Of a stretch of DNA of 64,000 bases, positions 14,431 through 25,932 are shown one piece after another. The position numbers were made by a program, and so were the translations under genes. The DNA comes from Xestospongia bergquistia. Taxonomy: Eukaryota; Porifera; Demospongiae; Haplosclerida; Petrosiidae. The stretch covers positions 4,425,155-4,489,154 of the forward strand of contig OZ014422.1 of the NCBI GenBank assembly GCA_963965975.1, written 5' to 3'. The stretch's first letter is position 1, and every line of letters starts with the position of its first letter. The notes under the pieces are model-generated. The model was not told the DNA's origin and did not search any database. It saw only the letters and a list, made by a program, of their open reading frames with translations.

Positions 14431-15852
14431 CTGCTATTAATAGTTTAGTAAGTTTGTTTGCATTAACACTCTAAAGTCTTTAATTTAAAGAATTTAGAAG
14501 GGTTAGATACTTAGTAAATTTTTAAAGTAAACTGGTCAGTCTAAAGGACTCTATGGGACTAACTAAATATACTGCTATTAACAGTTTAGTAAGTTCGTTT
14601 GCATTAACACTCTAAAGTCTTTAATTGAAAGACTTTAGAATGTTTAGACCATTCAGTGAACTTTATAATGTAAACAGCTCAGTCTAAAGGACTCTATGAA
14701 GCTAATATATTAACTGCTATTAACAGTTTAGTAAGTTGGTTTGCATTAACACTCTAAAGTCTTTAATTTAAAGACTTTAGAAGGTTTAGAATATTGACTG
14801 AAGTTTATAAAGTAAACAGCACAGTCTAAAGGACTCTATGGGACTAACTAATAAACTGCTATTAACAGTTTAGTAAGTTGGTTTGCATTAACTCTCTAAA
14901 GTCTTTAATTTAAAGACTTTAGAATCTTTAGACTATTGAGTGAAGTTTATAAAGTAAACAGCTCTGTATAAAGGACTCTATGAAACTAAATAAATAAACG
15001 GCTATTAAAGGCTTAGTAAATTTGTTTGCATTAACACTCTAAAGTCTTTAATTTAAAAACTTTAGAAGGTTTAGACTATTGAGTGAAGTTTATAAAGAAA
15101 ATAGCTCAGTCTAAAGCACTTTATGGGACTAACTAAGTAAACTGCTATTAACAGTTTAGGAAGATATTTTGCATTAACAGTCAATAGTCTTTAAATTAAA
15201 GTGTATAGAAGGTTTAAACTATTGAGTGAAGTTTATAAAGTAAAGAGCTTAGTCTAAAGGACTCTATGGGACTAAGTAAGTAAAGTGTTAGTAACAGATT
15301 AGTAAATTGTTTTGCATTAACAATCTAAAGTCTTTAATTTAAAGACTTTATAAGGTTTAGACTATTGAGTGAAGTTTATAAAGAAAACAGCTCAGTATAA
15401 AGGACTCTATGGGACTAAATAAATAAACTGCTATTAACAGTTTAGTAAGTTGGTTTGCATTAACACTCTAAAGGCTTTAATTTAAAGACTTTAGAAGATT
15501 TAGACTATTGAGTGAAGTTTATAATGTAAACAACTCAGTCTAAAGGACTCTATTGGACTAACTAAATAAACTGTTATTAACAGTTTAGCAAGTTGGTTTG
15601 CATTAACACTCTAAAGTCTTTAATTTAAAGACGTTAGAAGGTTTAGACGATTGAATGAAGTTTATAAAATAAACAGCTCAGTCCAAAGGACTCTATGAAG
15701 CTAAATAAATAAACCGCTTCAAACAGTTTAGTAAGTTGGTTTGCATTAACACTCTAAAGTCTTTAATTTAAAGACTTGAGAAGGTTTAGGCTATTCAATG
15801 AAGTTTTTAAAGTAAACAGCTCAGTCTAAAGGACTCTATGGGACTAACTAAA

Positions 15853-15931
15853 TAAACCGCTATTAACACGTACTTAGTAAATTTTATAAAGTAAACTGGT
15901 CAGTCTAAAGGACTCTATGGGACTAACTAAA
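15853..15931 (+). repeat. 79-bp truncated monomer
   Basis: A class B-type monomer shortened from 143 to 79 bp (start-to-start distance 15853 to 15932). Sequence jumps from TATTAACA to GTACTTAG with one extra C, removing about 65 bases including the whole 27-bp dyad. The left break lies inside the right arm of dyad 1. Confidence 0.88.
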
Positions 15932-18105
15932 TAAACTTTTATTAACAGTTTAGAAAGTTGGTTTGCATTAACACTCTAAAGTTTTTTAATTTAAAGACGT
16001 TAGATGGTTTAGACTATTGAGTGAAGTTTATAAAGTAAACAGCTCAGTTTAAAAGACTTTATGAAACTTAATAAATAAAGTGCTTTTAACAGTTTAGTAA
16101 GTTGGTTTGCATTAACACTCTAAAGTCTTCAATTTAAACACTTTAGATGGTTTAGGCTATTGAGTGAAGTTTTTGAAGTAAACAGCTCAATCTAAAGGAC
16201 TCTATGGCACTAACTAAATAAACCGCTATTAACAGTTTAGTAAGTTTATTTGCATTAACACTCTAAAGTCTTTAATTTAAAGAATTTAGAAGGTTTAGAG
16301 TACTGAGTAATTTTTATAAAGTAAACTGGTCAGTATAAAGGACTCTATAGGACTAACTAAATAAAATGCTATTAACAATTTAGTAAGTTGGTTTGCATTA
16401 ACACTATAAAGTCTTTAATTTAAAGGCGTTAGAAGGTTTAGACTAGTGAGTGAAGTTTATAATGTAAACAGCTCAGTCTAAAGAACTCTATGGGACTAAC
16501 TAAATAAACTGCTATTAACAATTTAGTAAGTTGGATTACATTAACACTCTAAGGTCTTTAAATTAAAGAGTTTAGAAGGTTTACACTATTGTGTGAAGTT
16601 TATAATGTAAACAGCTCAGTCTAAAAGAATCTATGGGACTACCTAAATAAACTGTTATTAACAGTTTAGCAAGTTTTTTTGCATTAACACTCTAAAGTCT
16701 TTAGTTTAAAGACGTTAGAAGGTTTAGACTATTGAATGAAGTTTATAAAGTAAACAGCTCAGTTTAAAGGACACTATGAAACTAAATAATAAACTGCTTT
16801 TAACAGTTTAGTAAGTTGGTTGGCATTAACACTCTAAAGTCTTTAATTTAAAGACTTTAGAAGGATTAGACTATTGAATGAAGATTATAAAGTAAACAGC
16901 TCAGTCTAAAGAACTCTATGGGACTAACTAAATAAACCGCTATTAACAGTTTAGTAAGTTGATTTGCATTAACACTCTAAAGTCTTTAATTTAAAGAATT
17001 TAGAAGGTTTAGAGTATTGAGTAAAATTTTATAAAGTAAACTGGTCAATATATAGGATTCCATGGGACTAACTAACTAAACTGCAATTAACAGTTTAGTA
17101 AGTTGGTTTGCATTAACACTCTAAAGTCTTTAATTTAAAGACTTTAGAAGGTTTAGACTATTGAGTGAAGTTTATAAAGTAAACAGCTCAGTCTAAAGGA
17201 CACTATGAGACTAACTAAAGAAACTGCTATTAAAAGTTTAGTAAGTTTGCTTGCATTACCACTCTAAAGTCTTTAATTTAAAGACTTTAGAAGGTTTAGA
17301 CTATTGAGTGAACTTTATAAAGAAAATAGCTCAGTCTAAAGGACTATATTGGACTAACTAAGTAAACTGCTATTTACAGTTTAGAAAGACTTTTTGCATT
17401 GACACTCTAAAGTCTTTAAATTAAAGTGTATAGAAGGTTTAGACTATTGAGTGAAGTTTATAAAGTAAAGAGCTTAGTCTAAAGGACTCTACGGGACTAA
17501 ATAAACAAACTTTTATTAACAGTTTAGTAAGTTTGTTCGCATTAGCAATCTAAAGTCTTTAAATTAAAGACTTTATAAGGTTTAGACTTTTGAGTAAATT
17601 TTATAAAGTAAACTGCTCATGCTAAAGGACTGTATGGGACTAACTAAGTAAACTGCTTTTAACAGTTTAGTAAGTTGGTTTACATTAATACTCTAAAGTC
17701 TTTAAATTAAAGAGTTTAAAAGGTTTAGACTATTGAGTGAAATTTATAATGTAGAGAGCTCTGTCTAGAGGACTCTATGGGACTAACTAAATAAACTGTT
17801 ATTAACAGTTTAGCAAGTTCGTTTGCATTAACACTCTAAAGTCTTTAATTTAAAGACGTTAGAAGGTTTAGACTATTGAGTGAAGTTTATAGAGTAAAGA
17901 GCTCAGTTTAAAGGACTCTATGAAACTAAATAAATAAACTGCTTTTAACAGTTTAGTAAGTTGGTTTGCATTAACACTCTAAAGTCTTTAATTTAAAGAC
18001 TTTAGAAGGTTTAGGCTATTGAGTAAAGTTTTTAAAGTAAACAGCTCAGTCAAAAGGACTCTATGGCACTAACTAAATAAACTGCTATTAAAAGTTTAGT
18101 AAGTT

Positions 18106-18796
18106 GGTTTGCATTAACACTCTAAAGTCTTTGATTTAAAGAATTTAGAAGTTTTAGAGTACTGAGTAAATCTTATAAAATAAACTGGTCAGTCTAAAGG
18201 ACTCTATGGGACTAACGAAATAAACTGCTATTAACAGTTTAGTAAGTTGGTTTGCATTAACACTCTACAGTCTTTAATTTAAAGACTTTAGAAGGTTTAG
18301 ACTATTGAGTGAAGTTTTTAAAGTAAACAGCTCAGTCTAAAGGACTCTATGGGACTAACTAAATAAACCGCTATTAACAGTTTAGTAAGTTGATTTGCAT
18401 TAACACTCTAAAGTCTTTAATTTAAAGAATTTAGAAGCTTTAGAGTACAGAGTAAGTTTTATAAAGTAAACTGGTCAGTCTAAAGGACTCTATGGGACTA
18501 ACTAAATAAACTGCTATTAACAGTTTAGTAAGTTGGTTTGCATTAATACTCTAAAGTCTTTAATTTAAAGAGTTTAAAAGGTTTAGACTATTGAGTGAAG
18601 TTTTTAAAGTAAAGAGCTCAGTCAAAAGGACTTTATGGGACTAACTAAGTAAACCGCTATTAAAAATTTAGTAAGTTGATTTGCATTGACAATCTAAAGT
18701 CTTTAATTTAAAGAATTTAGAAGGTTTTGAGTACTTAGTTAATTTTATAAAGTAAACTGGTCAGTCTAAAGGACTCTATGGGACTAACTAAATAAA
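18106..18796 (+). repeat. Five-monomer duplicated segment, copy 2
   Basis: Partner of 13740-14430, with the same run of diagnostic variants and a few private changes (TTTGATTTAAAG, CTAACGAAAT, GTCAAAAGGAC). The roughly 3.7 kb between the copies may have been part of a larger duplicated unit that has since diverged. Confidence 0.75.
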
Positions 18797-19362
18797 CTGC
18801 TATTAACAGTTTAGTAAGTTGGTTTGCATTAACACTCTAAAGTCTTTAATTTAAAAAGTTTAGAAGGTTTGGACTATTGAGTGAAGTTTTTAATGTAAAC
18901 AGCTCAGTCTAAAGGACTCTATGGGACTAACTAAATAAACTGGTATTAACATTAGCAAGTTGGTTTGCATTAACACTCTAAAGTCTTTAATTTAAAGACG
19001 TTAGAAGGTTTAGACTATTGAGTGAAGTTTATAAAGTAAGCAGCTCAGTTTAAAGGACTCTATGAAACTAAATAAATAAACCGCTTTAAACAGTTTAGTA
19101 AGTTGGTTTGCATTAACACTCCAAAGTCTTTAATTTAAAGACTTTAGATGGTTGAGACTATTGAGTGAAGATTTTAAAGTAAACAGCTCAGTCTAAAGGA
19201 CTCTACGGGTTTAACAAAATATACCGCCATTAACAATTTAGTAAGTTGATTTGCATGTACATTCTAAAGTCTTTAATTTAAAGAACTTTGAAGGTTTAGT
19301 GTACTTAGTAAATTTTATAAAGTAAACTGGTCAGTCTAAAGGAATATATGGGACTAACTAAA

Positions 19363-19441
19363 TAAACTGCTATTAACTGCTATTGAGTGAAGTTTATAAA
19401 GTAAAGAGCTTAGTTTAAAGGACTCTAAGGGACTAAGTAAA
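19363..19441 (+). repeat. 79-bp truncated monomer at the edge of segment S
   Basis: Also exactly 79 bp start to start (19363 to 19442). CTATTAAC is joined to CTATTGAG with TG between, giving a local 10-bp direct repeat (AACTGCTATT twice). It lacks the same part of the monomer as the truncated copy at 15853, but the joint bases differ, so the two need not be the same event. Segment S begins inside it, at 19381. Confidence 0.88.
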
Positions 19442-20254
19442 CAAACTTTTATTAACAGTTTAGTAAGTTGGTTTGCATTAACTATCTAAAGTCTTTAATT
19501 TAAAGACTTTATAAGGTTTAGACTATTGAGGAAATTTTATAAAGTGAACTGCTCATTCTAAAGGACTGTATGGGACTAACTAAATAAACTGCTTTTAACA
19601 GTTTAGTAAGTTGGTTTGCATTAACACTCTAAAGTCTTTAAATTAAAGAGTTTAGAAGGTTTAGACTATCGAGTGAAGTTTATAATGTTAAGACCTATGT
19701 CTAAAGGACTCTAGGGGACTAAATCAATAAACTGTTATTAACAGTTCAGCAGGTTGGTTTGCATTAAGACTCTAAAGTCTATAATTTAAAGACTTTAGAA
19801 GCTTTAGACTATTGAGTGAAGTTTATAGAGTAAACAACTCTGTATAAAGGACTCTATTAAACTAAATAAATAAACTGCTATTAAAAGTTTAGCAAGTTGG
19901 TTTGCATTAACACTCTAAAGTCTTTAATTTAAAGACTTTAGAGGGTTTAGACTATTGAGTGAAGTTTATAAAGAAAATAGCTCAGTCTAAAGGACTCTAT
20001 GGGACTAACTAAGTAAACTGCCATTAACAGTTTAGTAAGATTTTTTGCAGTAACTCTCTAAAGTCTTTAAATTAAAGTGTTTAGAAGGTTTAGACTATTG
20101 ACTGAAGTTTATAAAGTAAAGAGCTTAGTCTAAAGGACTCTATGGGACAAAGTAGATAAACTGTTATTAACAGTTTAGAAAGTTGGTTTGCATTAACACT
20201 CTAAAGTCTTTAAATTAAAGACCTTATAAGGTTTAGACTGTTGAGTAAATTTTA
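19381..20254 (+). repeat. Segment S, third copy of the palindrome core
   Basis: These 874 bp are the reverse complement of 35691-36564, also exactly 874 bp. From 19428 on, they are a direct copy of 36565-37391 (827 bp). Rare features shared by all three include AGCAGGTTGG, GTTAAGACC, TATCGAGT, ACTATCTAAAG and TTTTTTGCAGTAAC. Its left end, TATTGAGTG, is exactly the last base of the minus array at 36564 in mirror view. Its right end is the inversion junction at 20254. It has few private changes (such as CCTATGTC for CCTCTGTC), so the copying looks recent relative to the array. Confidence 0.9.
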
Positions 20255-20268
20255 GTGTTGAGTGTTAA
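20245..20268. other. Inversion junction, plus to minus
   Basis: Plus-strand sequence GAGTAAATTTTA ends at 20254. Minus-strand sequence is recognisable from GAGTGTTAATGC (20260). The few bases between (GTGTT) fit neither side cleanly and resemble the following GTGTTAATG, which suggests a short insertion or copied filler at the joint. The break falls in mid-monomer. Confidence 0.85.
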
Positions 20269-20840
20269 TGCAAACCAACTTACTAAACTCTTAAAAGCAG
20301 TTTATTTATTTAGTTTCATAGAGTCCTTTAAACTGAGCTGTTTACTTTATAAACTTCACTCAATAGTCTTAACCTTCTAACGTCTTTAAATTAATGACTT
20401 TAGAGTATAAATGTACACCAACTTGCTAAACTGTTAATAACAGTTTTTTTAGCTAGTCCCATAGAGTCGTTTAGACTGAGCTGTGTACTTTATTAATTTA
20501 CTCAATAGTCTAAACCTTCTAAAGTCTTTAAATTAAAGACTCTAGAGTGTTAATGCAAACAAACTTACTAAACTGTTAATAACAGTTTATTTACTTAGTC
20601 CCATAAAGTCCTTTAGACTAAGCTCTTTACTTTATAAACTTCACTCAATAGTCTATATCTTCTAAACTCTTTAATTTAAAGACTTTAGAGTGTTAATGCA
20701 AACCAACTTACTAAACTGTTAATAGCAGTTTATTTAGTTAGTCCCATACAGTCCTTTAGAATGAGCAGTTTACTTTATAAAATTTACTCAATAGTCTAAA
20801 CCTTCTAAAGTCTTTAAATTAAAGACTTTAGAGTGTTAAT

Positions 20841-23068
20841 GCAAACAAACTTACTAAACTGTTAATAACAGTTTATTTACTTAGTCCCATAGAGTCCTTT
20901 AGACTAAGCTCTTTACTTTATAAACATCAATCAACAGTCAAAACCTTCTAAACACTTTAATTTAAAGACTGTAGAGTGTTAATGCAAAAGATCTTACTAA
21001 ACTGTTAATAGCAGTTTACTTAGTTAGTCCCATATAGTCCTTTCGACTAAATTAAAGACTTTAGAGTCTTAATGCAAATTCACTTACTAAACTGTTTATA
21101 GCGGTTTATTTAGTTAGTCCCATAGAGTCCTTTAGACTGAGCTATTTACTTTATAAACTTCACTCAGTAGTCTAAACCTTCTAAAGTCTTTAAATTAAAG
21201 ACTTTAGAGTGTTAATGCAAACCAACTTATTAAACTTTTAATAGCAGTTTATTTATTTAATTTCATAGAGTCCTTTATACAGAGCTGTTTACTTTATAAA
21301 CTTCACTCAATAGTAACAAATTTCTAAAGTCTTTAAATTAAAGACTTTAAAGTGTTAATGCAAACCAACTTACTAAACTGTTAATAGCAGTTTATTTAGT
21401 TAGTCCCATAGAGTCCTTTAGACTGAGCTGTTTACTTTATAAACATCACTCAATAGTCTAAACCTTCTAAAGTCGTTAAATAAAAGACTTTAGAGTGTTA
21501 ATGCAAACAAACTTACTAAACTGTTAATAGCAGTTTATTTATTTAGCTTCATAGAGTCCTTTAGACTGAGCTGTTTACTTTATAAACTTCACTCAACAGT
21601 CTAAGCCTTCTAACGTCTTTAAATTAAAGACTTTACAGTGTTAATGCAAATCCACTTACTAAACTGTTAATAGCGGTTTATTTAGTTACTCCCATAGAGT
21701 CCTTTAGACTGAGCTGTATACTTTAAAAACTTCACTCAATAGTCGAAACCTTCTAAAGTCTTTAAATTAAAGAGTTTAGAGTGTTAATGCAAACCAACTT
21801 ACCAAACTGTTAAAGCAGTTTATTTACTTAGTATCATAGAGTCCTTTAAACTGAGCTGTTTACTTTATAAACTTCACTCAATAGTCTAAACCTTCTAACG
21901 TCTTTAAATTAAAGACTTTAGAGTGTTAATGCAAACCAACTTGCTAAACTGTTAATAACAGTTTATTTAGTTAGTCCCATAGAGTCCTTTAGACTGACCT
22001 GTTTACTTTATAAAATTTACTCAGTACTCTAAACCTTCTAAATTCTTTAAATTAAAGACTTTAGAGTGTTAATGCAAATCAACTTTCTAAACTGTTAATA
22101 GCGGTTTATTTAGTTAGTCCCATAGAGTCCTTTCGACTGAGCTGTTTACTTTATAAACTTCACTCAATAGTCTAAACCTTCTAAAGTCTTTAAATTAAAG
22201 ACTTTAGAGTGTTAATGCAAACCAACTTACTAAACTGTTAAAAGCAGTTTATTTATTTAGTTTCATAGAGTCCTTTAAACTGAACTGTTCACTTTACAAA
22301 CATAACTCAAAGGTCTAAACCTTCTAAACACTTTAATTTAAAGACTTTAGAGTGTTAATGCAAAACATCTTACTAAACTGTTAATGGCAGTTTACTTAGT
22401 TAGTCCCATAGAGTCCTCTAGGCTGAGCTATTTTCTTTATAAACTTCACTCAATAGTCTAAACGTTCTAATGTCTTTAATTTAAAGACTTTAGAATGTTA
22501 ATGCAAACAAACTTGCTAAACTGTTAATAACAGTTTATTTAGCTAGTCCCATAGAGTCCTTTGGACTGAGCTGTTTGCATTATAAACTTCACTCAATAGT
22601 GTAAACCTTCTAAAGTCTTTAAATTAAAGACTTTAGAGTGTTAATGCAAACCAACTTACTAAACTGTTAATAGCAGTTTTGTTAGTTAGTCCCATAGAGT
22701 CCTTTAGACTGACCTGTTTACTTTATAAAATTTACTCAGTACTCTAAACCTTCTAAATTCTTTAAATTAAAGACTTTAGAGTTTTAATGCAAATCAACTT
22801 ACTAAACTGTTAATAGCGGTTTATTTAGTTAGTCCCATAGAGTCCTTTAGACTGAGCTGTTTACTTTAAAAACTTCACTCAATAGTCTAAACCTTCTAAA
22901 GTCTTTAAATTAAAGACTTTAGAGTGTTAATGCAAGCCAACTTACTAAACTGTTAAATGCAGGTTATATATTTAGTTCATAGAGTCTTTTAAACTGAGCT
23001 GTTTACTTTATAAACTTCACTCAATCGTCTAAACCTTCTAACGTCTTTAAACTAAAGACTTTAGAGTG
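20841..23068 (-). repeat. Segment X1
   Basis: About 2.23 kb repeated at 25933-28160 (X2) with a constant offset of 5092 bp, checked at 21041, 22961 and 23069. It includes a shortened 90-bp monomer (20984-21073), a fingerprint also found in X2. Left boundary is where similarity to the sequence before X2 begins (around AAACAAACTTAC). Confidence 0.88.
20984..21073 (-). repeat. 90-bp truncated monomer in X1
   Basis: Start-to-start distance 90 bp rather than 143. TTTCGACT runs directly into AAATTAAAGAC, so 53 bases are missing. One break sits at the centre of the 27-bp dyad. The identical joint occurs in X2, which shows that the deletion is older than the X duplication. Confidence 0.85.
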
Positions 23069-25932
23069 TTTATTCAAACCAACTTGCTAAACTGTTAATA
23101 ACAGTTTATTTAGTTAGTCCCATAGAGTAATTTAGACTGAGCTGTCTACATTATGAACTTCACTCAATAGTCTAAACCTTCTAAACTCCTTAATTTAAAG
23201 ACTTTAGAGAGTTAATGCAAACCACCTTACTAAACTGTTAGTAGCAGTTTATTTAGTTAGTCCCATAGAGTCCTTTAGAATGAGCAGTTTACTTTATAAA
23301 ATTTACTCAATAGTCTAAACCTTATAAAGTCTTTAAATTAAAGATTTTAGAGTGTTAATGCAAACCAACTTATTAAACTGTTAATAAAAGTTTATATACT
23401 TAGTCCCATAGAGTCCTTTAAAGTAAGCTCTTTACTTTACAAACATAACTCAATGGTCTAAACCTTCTAAACACTTTAATTTAAAGACTTTAGAGTGTTA
23501 GTGCAAAACATCTTACTAAACTATTAATGGCAGTTTACTTAGTTAGTCCCATAGAGTCCTCTAGACTGAGCTATTTTCTTTATAAAATTCACTCAATAGT
23601 CTAAACCTTCTAAAGTCTTTAAATTAAAGACTTTAGAGTGTTAATGCAAACCAACTTACAAAACTTTTAATAGCATTTTTTTTATTTAGTTTCATAGAGT
23701 CCTTTATACAGAGCTGTTTACATTATAAACTTCACTCAATAGTGTAAACATTCTAAAGTCTTTAAATTAAAGACTTTAGAGTATTAATGCGAACTAACTT
23801 ACTAAACTGTTAATAGCAGTTTAGTTAGTTAGTCCCATAGAGTCCTTTACACTGACCAGTTTACTTTATAAGATTTTCTCAGTACTTTAAACCTTCTAAA
23901 TTCTTTAAATTAAAGACTTTAAAGTGTTAACGCAAAGGAACTTACTAAACTGTTAATAGCGGTTTATTTAGTTAGTCCCATAGAGTCCTTTAGACTGAGC
24001 TGTTTACTTTATAAACTTCACTCAATCGTCTAAACCTTCTAACGTCTTTAAATTAAAGACTTTAGAGTGTTAATGCAAACCACTTTGCTAAACTGTTAAT
24101 AACAGTTTATTTAGTTAGTCCCGTAGAGTCCTTTAGACTGAGCTGTCTACGTTATAAACTTCACTCAATACTCTAAACTTTCTAAAATCTTGAATTTAAA
24201 GACTTTAGAGTGTTAATGCAAACCAACTTACTAAACTGTTAATAGCAGTTTATTAAGTTAGTCCCATACAGTCCTTTAGAATGAGCAGTTTACTTTATAA
24301 AATTTACTCAATAGGCTAAACAATATAAAGTCTTTAATTTAAAGGCTATAGATTGTTAATGCAAACAAACTTACTAAACTGTTAATAACAGTTTATTTAG
24401 TTAGTCCCATAGAGTCCCTTAGACGGAGCTGTTTACATTATAAACTTCAATCAATAGTCTAAATCTTCTAAAGTCTTTAAATTAAAGACTTTAGAGTGTT
24501 AATGCAAACCAACTTACTAAACTGTTAATAGCAGTTTACTTAGATAGTCCCATAGAGTCCTTTAAACTGACCTGTTTACTTTATAAAATTTACTCAGTAC
24601 TCTAAACCTTCTAAATTCTTTAAATTAAAGACTTTAGATGTTAATGCAAATCAACTATCTAAACTGTTAATAGCGGTTTATTTAGTTAGTCCAGTAGAGT
24701 CCTTTAGACTGAGCTGTTTACTTTATAAACTTCACTCAATAGTCTAAACCTTCTAAAGTCTTTAAATTAAAGACTTTGGAGCGTTAATGCAAACCAACTT
24801 ACTAAACTGTTAATAGCAGTTTATTTATTTAGCTTCATAGAGTCCTTTAGACTGAGCTCTTTACATTATAAACTTCACTCAATAGTCTAAACCTTCGAAA
24901 GTCTTTAAATTAAAGAGTTTAGAGTGTTAACGCAAACCAACTTACTAAACTGTTAATAGCAGTTTATTTAGTTAGTCCCATAGAGTCCTTTAGACTGACC
25001 AGTTTACTTTATAAAATTTACTAAGTACTCTAGAATTTCTAAATTCTTTAAATTTAAGACTTTAGAGTGTTAATGCATATCAACTTACTAAACTGTTAAA
25101 AGCGGTTTATTTAGTTAGTCCCATAGAGTCCTTTAGATTTAGCTGCTGACCTTAAGAACTTCAGTCAATAGTCTAAACCTTCTAAAGTCTTTAAATTAAC
25201 GACTTAAGAGTGTTAATGCAAACCAAATGACTAAACTGTTAAAAGCAGTTTATTTATTTAGTTTCATAGAGTCCATTAAACTGAGCTGTTTACTTTATAA
25301 TCTTCACTCAATAGTCTAAACCTTCTAAAGTCTTTAAATTAAAGACTTTAGAGTGTTAATGCAAACCAACTTACTAAACTGTTAAAAGCAGTTTATTTAT
25401 TTAGTTTCATAGAGTCCTTTAAACTGAGCTGTTTACTTTATAAACTTCACTCAATCGTCAAAATTTTATAAAGTCTTTAAATTAAAGACTTTAGATTGTT
25501 AATGCAAACCAACTTACTAATTTGTTAATAACAGTTTATTTACTTAGTCCCATAGAGTCCTTTAGACTGACCTGTTTACTTTATAAAATTTACTCAGTAC
25601 TCTAAACCTTCTAAATTCTTTAAATTAAAGACTTTAGAGTTTTAATGCAAATCAACTTACTAAACTGTTAATAGCGGTTTATTTAGTTAGTCCCATAGAG
25701 TCCATTAGACTGAGCTGTTTACTTTAAAAACTTCACTCAATAGTCTAAACCTTCTAAAGTCTTTAAATTAAAGACTTTAGAGTGTTAATGCAAGCCAACT
25801 TACTAAACTGTTAAATGCAGTTTATTTATTTAGTTTCATAGAGTCTTTTAAACTGAGCTGTTTACTTTATAAACTTCACTCAATCGTCTAAACCTTCTAA
25901 CGTCTTTAAACTAAAGACTTTAGAGTTTTAAT
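23069..25932 (-). repeat. Segment Y1
   Basis: First copy of the Y segment, related to Y2 (28161-31163) and Y3 (31164-33808). The start is marked by TTTATTCAAACC, found at 23069 and 28161 and, with one change, at 31164. Y1 is one monomer shorter than Y2: the offset to Y2 rises from 5092 before about 23.7 kb to about 5235 after it. The missing monomer is the one with CTTTTTATAGCAG, at about 28.83-28.98 kb in Y2. Confidence 0.86.

Larger units (their letters stand above)
1..20254 (+). repeat. Array block I, plus orientation
   Basis: All monomers from the left edge to 20254 read in the plus direction (GTTTGCATTAACACTC followed by the 27-bp dyad). The block contains a variable 4-mer region (1-5920), a tandem 26-mer duplication (5921-13350), a more mixed part (13350-19380) with a dispersed five-monomer duplication, and the 874-bp segment S at its right end. 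It ends abruptly in mid-monomer where orientation switches. No non-satellite sequence was seen. Confidence 0.95.

Noticed and set aside
20245-20268. Transposon insertion at the plus/minus junction
   Set aside because: No element sequence, terminal repeats or target duplication: satellite meets satellite within a few bases. The same holds at 36564.
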